This document shows positions 33,069 through 41,697 of a DNA stretch of 64,000 nt, one piece after another. Origin of the DNA: Paralithodes platypus (lineage: Eukaryota > Arthropoda > Malacostraca > Decapoda > Lithodidae). Position 1 is the stretch's first letter. The number at the start of each line of letters is the position of its first letter. The notes beneath the pieces are model-generated. The model did no database searches and was not told where the DNA came from. It saw only the letters and a list, made by a program, of their open reading frames with translations. The DNA lies in the NCBI GenBank assembly GCA_032716605.1, contig JAVRFV010002319.1, positions 276,859 through 340,858 on the forward strand, in the 5' to 3' direction. A program made the position numbers and the translations under genes.

Positions 33069-33425
33069 AAGGGGGGGATGTGCGTATTTATTTGTTCACA
33101 TATTTATTTGTTCATATATATATTTATCTTTATATTATTATTTTAGTTTCTTCCCTAGACCTCCATCAAGCTTTAATAAACAGCCCCCCAAGATAACAAT
33201 TTGTACTACATTTTTCGATGCAGTTTTTCTTAAGTTACAGGCTCGCTAGCGCTCGCCAGGAAAACATCGACACCTAAATGACACGAAGATTCTTAATATA
33301 TACAAAGAAAGGGGCGAAAGGTCTTAAAATCGCAAAACTAATGAGCCAAACGTCATAAAATCTGAAAACTAATGGGGCTAAACATGAGTAAGAAAGGGGA
33401 CCAGAAAAACGACCCATCTCCCTTA
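33069..33425. mobile_element. TTAA foldback MITE copy, near full length
   Basis: The left end GGGGGGATGTGCG and right end CCCATCTCCC mirror each other. It contains 'agacctccatcaagcttt', 'caggctcgctagcgctcgcc' and 'aacatgagtaagaaagggga'. The TTAA bases are degraded on both sides. Confidence 0.78.
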
Positions 33426-33605
33426 CTGCAGCCCACCAGTGTCTGTATCTCTGTGTTGCTCTCCATATTGCAAGCACAGCACTGCACTATCCCGTTCTCA
33501 GTATATTGACTGTATTTCTCAATCTTGCACCTAGGATACGATTGACTTGCTATAGGCTAGTGTATTTGTCATTTACATAAGTACCGGTACATTATTTGTG
33601 CATAA

Positions 33606-33969
33606 ACCTTCAGCTATTCTATCGCTACTATAATAATCAGTGTTCCTCAGAGCTTTCCCAGTGTATACCACCTCCTTTACGTAGGGCACGTGGTACCCGT
33701 CTTGCAACTCAATCCCACCCCTACTCTGTGCAACTCTCCAACCCAAGAATGAAACGTTACTCTCAAACTTTCTTCTACTCAACAGCTGAGCTCTGGAACT
33801 CTCCCAGAATCAGTCTTTCCCTCTTCCTATGACTTAAATTGCTTCAAACTCCGTGTGCCCAGGCATTTTGGCCCTGCCACTCTTTCAACTACGGGGGAGG
33901 CACTCGCTATAGGCAATTCTGCCTTTTGCCTCCCTCAATCACATAGGAAAAAAAAAAAAAAAAAAAAAA
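33606..33969 (+). pseudogene. jockey-like LINE 3' end with poly(A)
   Basis: It encodes FYRYYNNQCSSELSQCIPPP, then SHPYSVQLSNPRMKRYSQTF. The C-terminus is frameshifted (2-bp loss near 33798). A deletion removes the stop region, and a 21-bp poly(A) ends at 33969. It is homologous to 52000-52363. Confidence 0.87.
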
Positions 33970-34035
33970 TGTCTTGATAGCGTAAAGGTTAGTGAGTGGA
34001 ATTTGGGTGTGAGTATCCTAGGTTGGAATCAATGG
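33970..34035 (+). other. tRNA-like head seeding the 53-bp array
   Basis: GTCTTGATAGCGTAAAGGTTAG is an A-box-like start and 'taggttggaatc' a degenerate B box (GGTTCGAATC). It aligns with the tRNA-like element at 38889-38960. Confidence 0.5.
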
Positions 34036-34696
34036 AGTACGGTACCACATGTACAGGTATTTGGGTGTGAGTATCCTAGGTTGGAATCAATGGAGTACCA
34101 CATGTACAGGTATTTGGGTGTGAGTATCCTAGGTTGGAATCAATGGAGTACCACATGTACAGGTATTTGGGTGTGAGTATCCTAGGTTGGAATCAATGGA
34201 GTACCACATGTACAGGTATTTGGGTGTGAGTATCCTAGGTTGGAATCAATGGACTACCACATGTACAGGTATTTGGGTGTGAGTATCCTAGGTTGGAATC
34301 AATGGAGTACCACATGTACAGGTATTTGGGTGTGAGTATCCTAGGTTGGAATCAATGGAGTACCACATGTACAGGTATTTGGGTGTGAGTATCCTAGGTT
34401 GGAATCAATGGAGTACCACATGTACAGGTATTTGGGTGTGAGTATCCTAGGTTGGAATCAATGGACTACCACATGTACAGGTATTTGGGTGTGAGTATCC
34501 TAGGTTGGAATCAATGGACTACCACATGTACAGGTATTTGGGTGTGAGTATCCTAGGTTGGAATCAATGGAGTACCACATGTACAGGTATTTGGGTGTGA
34601 GTATCCTAGGTTGGAATCAATGGAGTACCACATGTACAGGTATTTGGGTGTGAGTATCCTAGGTTGGAATCAATGGAGTACCACATGTACAGGTAT
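33997..34696. repeat. 53-bp minisatellite, about 13 copies, derived from a tRNA-like element
   Basis: The unit holds 'tttgggtgtgagtatcctag', 'gttggaatcaatggagtacc' and 'acatgtacagg'. Each copy repeats the B-box half of the adjacent tRNA-like sequence. Units are almost identical, with G/C variation at one site (gagta/gacta). Confidence 0.95.
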
Positions 34697-35044
34697 TCAT
34701 TAGTTTCATTGATTTCATTAGTTAGGTTTATTTGCAAGTAAATTGGTGGGCTGGTGATAATGTGAATATATAAATTACGCATTCTTCAAGTTGTAATTAA
34801 TGTCGAATGTTAATAGTTCCAACGCCTATAGTTGACTGCACTTTCTTAACCTCTATTACAAAAAGATGGAACACCATGCTGCCTTAAATACTTAGCTTGA
34901 GTCTAACCTATAGGTGCGTTCGTCACACTGCTAGTGTTACTGATGAGCGTGACGCCCCCCATAGTTAGTTGTGGTTGTGATAGGGTGTAATTTGAACACT
35001 GCACCAACCGGCTTGCTGGAAACAGGCCCGCTTGACTCAGCCGT
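34697..35044. other. no recognised feature
   Basis: AT-rich sequence without supported genes. Confidence 0.5.
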
Positions 35045-35205
35045 TGGGTGTCAAACGAAAACCGAGTCCTTTCTTGTCAGTCTTTATTATTATATTTGCA
35101 GATATATAATTGTGATTTATAGTTCAAATTATGTATCTGGAGGTGATAAAATAGCCGAAAATATGCTAATTCCTGATAATTTGCTGGCATTCCTTCTCAT
35201 ATGAG
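35045..35205. mobile_element. hAT-like MITE fragment
   Basis: GGGTGTCAAACGAAAACCGAG at the left, then 'tatagttcaaattatgtatc' and 'ggcattccttctcatatga'. The right TIR is missing. Confidence 0.65.
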
Positions 35206-35254
35206 CCAGCCATGATATGACTCGACCTTTAACCGACCCAATAATTCCTCAATG

Positions 35255-35455
35255 GCAGTTCACACGACCGGATTGTTTCTGGCATTTTATCTCGGCATCT
35301 CTGGTTTGGAGGCTTATGAATTAAAGTACAATAAGATTCCAGCAAGCTACAGCAATTCGGTCGATGCCGATAAAAATACAGCCCCCAAAATGCTGCCAAA
35401 ATATAGATGTTGATAAAAAGTCGCCGGAAATAGCGCTCATGTGAACCCGCTTTAA
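35255..35455. mobile_element. possible MITE with imperfect TIRs
   Basis: CAGTTCACACGACCGG at the left and CGCTCATGTGAACCCGC at the right are imperfect inverted repeats about 190 bp apart. They resemble Harbinger ends in style (GGTTCACA). No clear target duplication. Confidence 0.35.
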
Positions 35456-36180
35456 CACTGAGCTATCAAGTCGCCCACCCGTCAACACAGCCTCCAGCCA
35501 CCAACCCCCCATATATCCCACCCCAACCCCTTCCTCCTCCACACTCCAACCCCTAGACCCCCACACAACCCCCCCAAGCCCCTAGACTCCCACACCACAC
35601 CCCCCAACCCCTACCTCCCACAACCTTCTCCCTGGGTATAACGTTACAGGCTCCTCTTCTTATCATGGTATCTGGCGACCCCCTGAAGGTACACACACCC
35701 CCAACTGCCTCCCAGCTGCTGTGGTGGATTGGGTTACTACACAGCTTTACAGGAGGAGGTAGTGAAAGGAAGGAGGGCACTGAATGAAATATAACACGGT
35801 AGGATAAGTTGAACCCCCTAAATACCATGATCCCATTCCTTCTTCCATACGAGTCACCACTACACTACTCCACCCAACCAGGGAAGTCACAGGAGATACT
35901 TAGCAGTGGAGAAAGTGCCAAAATTTCATACCGGTACCTACGCAGAAATCTAGAGATGTGGAACGAAGCGTAGACTAAAAGAATCTGCTTACAAGGAACG
36001 AACCACATTATTAACCTTCCCAATCAGGATAGTCACAGGGCACATGTAATTATATAACGGTATTATATAGCAGTCATTCTACCCTACAGTAAGTGAGGCC
36101 CCATCGTCCATCACTCAGTTAACACATTTTGTGGTTTTACAAGGAGCACCGTAGACCACTCTCTCACTCTTGCTCTCGCT
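35456..36180. other. C-rich stretch then unrecognised sequence
   Basis: 35465-35640 is rich in CCACCCC-type triplets. The rest has no supported feature. Confidence 0.55.
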
Positions 36181-36183
36181 CTA

Positions 36184-36222
<39 letters not shown>
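36184..36222. repeat. (GT)n microsatellite
   Basis: About 38 bp of GT dinucleotides. Confidence 0.97.
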
Positions 36223-36224
<2 letters not shown>

Positions 36225-36311
36225 TCACCTATTTGTAGTTTACAGGCAGTGAGCTGCGCTCGTGTTGTCCTGTCTGTTTCTATTGACTATCCAGATTACT
36301 TTTAAAGTCGT

Positions 36312-37326
36312 GGATATGTGTGAGTGTGTGTGTTCATACACTAACACTAAGACTGTGTTTATGTGTGAGTGTGTGTGTTCATACACTAACACTGTGTTTA
36401 TGTGTGAGTGTGTGTTCATACACTAACACTAAGACTGTGTTTATGTGTGAGTGTGTGTGTTCATACACTAACACTAAGACTGTGTTTATGTGTGAGTGTG
36501 TGTGTTCATACACTAACACTAAGACTGTGTTTATGTGTGAGTGTGTGTGTTCATACACTAACACTAAGACTGTGTTTATGTGTGAGTGTGTGTGTTCATA
36601 CACTGACACTAAGACTGTGTTTATGTGTGAGTGTGTGTGTTCATACACTAACACTAAGACTGTGTTTATGTGTGAGTGTGTGTGTTCATACACTAACACT
36701 GTGTTTATGTGTGAGTGTGTGTGTTCATACACTAACACTAAGACTGTGTTTATGTGTGAGTGTGTGTGTTCATACACTAACACTAAGACTGTGTTTATGT
36801 GTGAGTGTGTGTGTTCATACACTAACACTGTGTTTATGTGTGAGTGTGTGTGTTCATACACTAACACTAAGACTGTGTTTATGTGTGAGTGTGTGTGTTC
36901 ATACACTAACACTAAGACTGTGTTTATGTGTGAGTGTGTGTGTTCATACACTAACACTAAGACTGTGTTTATGTGTGAGTGTGTGTGTTCATACACTAAC
37001 ACTAAGACTGTGTTTATGTGTGTGTGTGTGTGTTCATACACTAACACTGTGTTTATGTGTGAGTGTGTGTGTTCATACACTAACACTAAGACTGTGTTTA
37101 TGTGTGAGTGTGTGTGTTCATACACTAACACTAAGACTGTGTTTATGTGTGAGTGTGTGTTCATACACTAACACTAAGACTGTGTTTATGTGTGAGTGTG
37201 TGTGTTCATACACTAACACTAAGACTGTGTTTATGTGTGAGTGTGTGTGTTCATACACTAACACTAAGACTGTGTTTATGTGTGAGTGTGTGTGTTCATA
37301 CACTAACACACAGACTGTGTTTATGC
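36312..37326. repeat. 45-bp minisatellite with 39-bp variants, about 23 copies
   Basis: The unit holds 'gtgtttatgtgtgagtgtgt' and 'gtgttcatacactaacacta' plus 'agact'. The 39-bp variant lacks 'aagact'. Both lengths are multiples of three, so long false ORFs arise on both strands. Rare GT losses switch frames. Confidence 0.96.
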
Positions 37327-37430
37327 GATAGCGTGTGGGAGGTACTGGTAGGTGATATGTGTGTTTGGTAGGTGCTATGTATGTTGATGAGAGTCAGATG
37401 CTCGCGGTGCCGTATTAGCTCAAGCTAGGG

Positions 37431-37642
37431 TGTCAAACTCAAGGTGGCAAAGGAAAGCCGAGTCCATTATTTTTGGTCATTATTGTTGTTATTGTCAAGA
37501 TAATATTAAGATTTATAGTCCAACATTTGTCTTTAGAAGTGATAAAATGGCCAAAACAATGCAATTTCTTGCTAATTGTCTTGTATTCCTTCTCATAAGT
37601 CATTCAAGTCTTCAAACAAAATTGCTCCGGTTTGACATCCTG
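37431..37642. mobile_element. hAT-like MITE, near complete, about 210 bp
   Basis: TAGGGTGTCAAAC at the left and GGTTTGACATCCTG at the right are inverted. The interior 'tatagtccaacatttgtctt' and 'gtgataaaatggccaaaaca' is the single-copy form of the unit amplified at 17-18 kb. The flanks 'tcaagcta' and 'gcaaacta' may be a decayed 8-bp target duplication. Confidence 0.72.
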
Positions 37643-37708
37643 GCAAACTAGAGGCAAGTCAGTTATTTTTAGTCTTTATCAATGTATATGCCAAGATCAA
37701 AGTGTGGC

Positions 37709-38030
37709 TTAAGGGAAGATGGGTTGTTTTTCTGGGCACCCTTCTCCCTCACGCTTAGCCCCATTAGTTTTTAGATTAAAAGACGTTCGGCCCATTAGTT
37801 TGGCGATTTTAAGAACTTTCGCCCCTTTTCTTTGTCAATATTAAGAGTTTCTGTGTCATTTAGTTGTCGATATTTTCCTGGCGAGCGATAGCGAGCCTGT
37901 AATCTACAATGTCCCGTCCTTCGGCCGGGACATTGTTCTACCGAAAAATTTAAAAATATATCTTGGGAGGGGAATCCAGGGGTTGTTTTTATTAAGTTTG
38001 ATGGAGGTAAATGGGGGAAACTAAACATAT
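37709..38030. mobile_element. TTAA foldback MITE copy, right end lost
   Basis: TTAAGGGAAGATGGG, then 'ctggcgagcgatagcgagcc', hairpin 'cggccgggaca', and 'gtttgatggaggtaaatg'. The right half ends without TTAA. Confidence 0.75.
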
Positions 38031-38044
38031 AATAAATAAATATA

Positions 38045-38216
38045 ACAATCCGACACAAAGTTCATATTGGGTCTTGGGAAGTGATAACATGGCCAACGCT
38101 CGGCTATCCCATGGTAATGTTCTGGTATTCCTTCTCATATTCAGTTTATTACTTCCAATTTCACTTCAATTTCATGGTAGCAGGGATAGATATGATATGC
38201 AGGGTGTCAAACTGGA
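38045..38216. mobile_element. hAT-like MITE fragment, opposite end preserved
   Basis: 'gtcttgggaagtgataacat' and 'ggccaacgc' precede a terminal CAGGGTGTCAAACTGGAGCA in an unusual inverted arrangement. It is probably a rearranged copy. Confidence 0.55.
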
Positions 38217-38220
38217 GCAA

Positions 38221-38447
38221 TTGACCACTTGCGAGTTTCAGGCTATAAGGAAGTTGGAGCTGTAGACATCCATATTTAGCAGAATAACTAGCTATAATAC
38301 GACTTTAGTACATTTATATAATTATACATAAAAACAAATTAAACATACTATCTATCCATCAGAAACCTACATAATTAATATATTTGTGTTTATTATCGAT
38401 GTTTATAGGCCAAACTTCCTTATAGCCTGAAACTCGCAAGTGGTTAA
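38221..38447. mobile_element. MITE with 33-bp TIRs and TTAA-like target
   Basis: Left CCACTTGCGAGTTTCAGGCT (and 13 more bases) matches the right end with one mismatch or indel. Flanks are TTGA (38221) and TTAA (38444). No ORF. Confidence 0.78.
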
Positions 38448-38574
38448 TTGACACCATCACCACAACCACTTCCTCCCTCACACCCCGGACCCTTACCAAC
38501 TCCCGTACACACGTTAGATAATCGTGAACCCTAACCTCTGTAACTCAAATAGGGCTAGAGCAAATGGGCTGTGA

Positions 38575-38860
38575 ATCTCCACACTTATTCCCTGGCTGAC
38601 CCTTCCCAAGTGGTACGGTAGAAATATTAGTTGGATTACTCTCGTCGTTTGAGAGTTATTGGGGTTAATAGTCAAGAGTTTTGGCCTACTTATTTGGAAC
38701 AGGGTCGTGGGCGCTCTCCGGGTAGATTACCAGGTCATTTCCACACCTATTCCCCTGGCTGACCCTTCCCAAATGGTAGAAATACTACTCCAAATACTCT
38801 CGTCGTTTGTGAATTATAGGGGTTAATAATCTAATATATTCATTTCACTCCCAACACCAA
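38575..38860. repeat. diverged tandem duplication, about 175-bp period
   Basis: 'ccctggctgacccttcccaa', 'actctcgtcgtttg' and 'ggggttaata' occur near 38590 and 38752. 'gagttttagcctacctatttgg' at 39230 repeats part of it. Confidence 0.8.
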
Positions 38861-38888
38861 ACACCTCCCAATGAAAATGATAGCATGT

Positions 38889-38960
38889 GATCCTCCCGGG
38901 ATTCGAACCTGGGTTACCATATACAGATCTTAAACACTCTAACCATTACACCATCAAGAC
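38889..38960 (-). other. tRNA-like sequence (pseudogene or SINE head)
   Basis: The minus strand has GGTGTAATGGTTAGAGTG (A box) and CAGGTTCGAATCCC (B box) at tRNA spacing. The acceptor ends do not pair and there is no clean anticodon stem, so a functional tRNA is unlikely. Confidence 0.55.
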
Positions 38961-39012
38961 CGTTAAAGATTAAGTTAATGACTACGATTTTATATCCATC
39001 TGTCGAATATGT

Positions 39013-39227
39013 TTAACCCCTTCTGTACCGGTGATGTAATTTTAATTATATTATGGCTACTATTAGACGAGTTTATTCAGTTTAAAAGGGGCCTGTAGCA
39101 ATTAAAAGGCATCGAACTATCTCACATCACCTTTTTTACTACCACAGATCCTTCTTAAACTGCACAAAATCGTCTAAATATAGCTAGAACAAAATTGTAA
39201 AGACGTCATCGGTAGAGAAGAGGTTAA
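39013..39227. mobile_element. piggyBac-type MITE, complete, 207 bp
   Basis: TTAA lies on both sides (39013-39016 and 39224-39227). The ends CCCCTTCTGTACCGGTGATG and GACGTCATCGGTAGAGAAGAGG are inverted. The interior 'cttaaactgcacaaaatcgt' and 'ctaaatatagctaga' is shared with MITE 3 at 27.35 kb. Confidence 0.85.
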
Positions 39228-39354
39228 GAGTTTTAGCCTACCTATTTGGAACAGGGTCTAGGTCTTAGGCTCTCTCTTCGGGTGGATTAGCAGGTCAATG
39301 AAGGGATTCCGGTCACAATGATATATACTGCATTGTGGAGGGTTAGACGGGAGG

Positions 39355-39360
<6 letters not shown>

Positions 39361-39412
<52 letters not shown>
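39361..39412. repeat. (GA)n microsatellite
   Basis: About 52 bp of GA dinucleotides. Confidence 0.98.
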
Positions 39413-39417
<5 letters not shown>

Positions 39418-39633
39418 AAGGAGTACAAAGGAAATCAAGCAACAACAGATCTAGTGACCCTTCTAGGTTGCTTGTCCTCCAAAACACTGAGGATCAAGTG
39501 TCCAAACAGTGGTTTAGAGTGGGTAAGGGAACATTGGAAAGGGAATTACTGCCCTGGAACTAATGTCTGTGGCAGGATTAGGAAGTTAGTAGGGGACAGA
39601 TGGGTTAGTAACTGAGGGGGGGATAAAAAAAAG

Positions 39634-41500
39634 TTATTCATTTACAAACGCAGTCAGTCGCGGGTTTGATGCGAGATATTTGTCTAGGCGGAGTTTATAT
39701 GAATCAACGGTGATGCAGTCTATAACGTTTCGGGGAAGCCCATTCCACAAGTTGACAACTCGATTGAAGAAGAAATTCTTAGATTCGTGTGAGTTAAAAG
39801 ATTTACCAATAATTTTGCAACCGTTTCCCCGCGTGTAATTAGATTGGTCGATAGTGAAGTACTTACTACAGTTCATATTGTCGATGCCTTTGATGATTTT
39901 GAACACTTGAATTAAGTCACCTCTTAATCTGCGCTGGGTTAAAGGAAATAGATTTAATTCTCTAAGACGCTCTTCGTATGGTTTGTTCTTTAGGCTAGGT
40001 ATCATTTTGGTAACTCTACGTTGAACTCGTTCTAGCTTGTTTATATCTTTTTGGTAATAAGGGCACCAGGATTGAACGCAGTATTCCAGAAGAGGGCGGA
40101 CTAATGAATTGTAAAGGGTTAGGATAACTTCTTCGGATTTATGCTCAAATGACCTGCCTATAAAGCCAATTATTTGTTTGCCTTCTTAACAACTTCTGAA
40201 CATTGTTGACTCGGTTTTAGGTTACTCGATATTGTTACTCCCAGATCGGTTTCTCTGTTTACATTCTTAAGCTGAGTGCCATTCATCGAATAGTTTGCTT
40301 TCTCATTTAGGTATCCGATATGTAGTACTTTACATTTATCCGCATTGAAACTCATTTGCCAAATTTGGGCCCAACATGACAATTTATCTAGATTGTGTTG
40401 TATATCGTCAACTTGTTCTTTTGAGAGTACGCTATTTGCAATTTTTGTATCGTCAGCAAATTTTGAGATTGTACAGGTGAGACCCTCATCTATGTCGTTG
40501 ATGTAAATTAGAAAGAGAATTGGTCCTAGTACCGATCCCTGGGGTACCCCGCTACTTACATTGGTCCATTTTGATGCCTTACCGTTTATGACTACTCTTT
40601 GCTTTCTGTCGCTGAGCCAATTTTCTATCCATTTCAACACACCGTCTTGTATTCCATGCGCTTTTAGTTTTAGCAGTAAACGTTTGTGGGGAACTTTGTC
40701 AAAGGCCTTTTGAAAATCAAGGTAAATAATATCTACAGCTTTACTCTCATCGTAGAGGTTGAGGATATCGTGGAAGAAGTCTAAGAGGTTTGTTAAACAG
40801 GAACGTTTTTTACGAAAGCCGTGTTGAGTATCTTTAAGTATGTTATTTTCCTCTAAGTGATTTACGAGTCTGTCTCGTATGACCGTTTCTAGCATTTTAC
40901 ATACAACTGAGGTTAAGCTAATTGGACGATAGTTACTGGGTAGGGATTTGCTGCCTTTTTTGAATATCGGTGTTACGTTGGCTAGCTTCCACTGATCGGG
41001 CATAGTTCCAGACTACAAGGATTTATTGAATAGTAATGTCAGTGGTTTAGAGAGCTCATCCTTAGCTTCCTTTAGAACTCTAGGCGAGATTGTATCAGGT
41101 CCAGGCGTTTTATTTACCTTGAGTTTATCTAAACAATTCAATACTTCTCTCTCTGTAACGGTGATATTGCTTAGAACATCTGAATTATCAATCTGAATCG
41201 GCGATGGTGTAGGGATATCACTGAGGTCTTCTGTTGTAAAAACTGATGCAAAGAAGGTGTTGAGGGCATTACTCATTTGTTCTTCGTCTTTGGTGTATTC
41301 TCCATTTTCATCGACTAACGGTCCAACAGTTGAAGTAACAACTTTTTTCTTTCTGATATAACTATAGAATTCTTTCGGGTTTGTTTTACTTTGATTCGCA
41401 ATATGTAACTCTAAGGTCTTTTTACTTTGCTTAATTAACTTTTTGGCTTTGCGTTGTAGCTCTACAAATTTCAGCCGTTCTTCGTCATTTTGTAAGGATT
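39634..41500 (-). pseudogene. CR1-like LINE ORF2, reverse transcriptase part
   Basis: The domain order from 41500 down starts with SLQNDEERLKFVELQRKAKK and FYSYIRKKK. Then come VNKTPGPDTISPRVLKE, FKKGSKSLPSNYRPISLTSV, DFQKAFDKVPH (motif A), SGVPQGSVLGPILFLIYIND, SKFADDTKI (catalytic DD), LGVTISSNLKPS, LEYCVQSWCPYYQKDINKLE and WNGLPRNVIDC. An in-frame TAG at about 41013-41015 (from CAG) and a 1-bp loss near 40171 interrupt it. Otherwise conservation is high, so inactivation is recent. It continues as the endonuclease part beyond the piggyBac insertion (45926). Confidence 0.93.
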
Positions 41501-41504
41501 TTAA
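41501..41504. repeat. TTAA target-site duplication, left
   Basis: It pairs with 45922-45925. Removing the insertion and one TTAA restores the LINE frame (...NDRL then KSLQND...). Confidence 0.95.
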
Positions 41505-41697
41505 CCCCTCCAACCCGGATGGGCTCTTGAACGCCCATAACAACCTCGGCCCGCGCAACCCGGAAGGGCTCTTGAACGCCCATTGCTTGCATGCGTGCTT
41601 TCGAATGCCGCGCGTACATTTTCGGTATCGTGGGACGGTAGGTGGCGCCACCAAGCGTAAACTCCGCCACAGCAACAGTATCTACCCCGACGCCATC

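Noticed and set aside
35255..35455. Harbinger-type MITE
   Set aside because: Kept only as a weak candidate. The TIR match is imperfect and no 3-bp target duplication could be fixed.
36320..37331. Frames encoding CVHTLTLRLCLCVS or CSYTNTKTVFMC repeats
   Set aside because: They are translations of the 45-bp minisatellite, open on both strands, with no start context or flanking exons.
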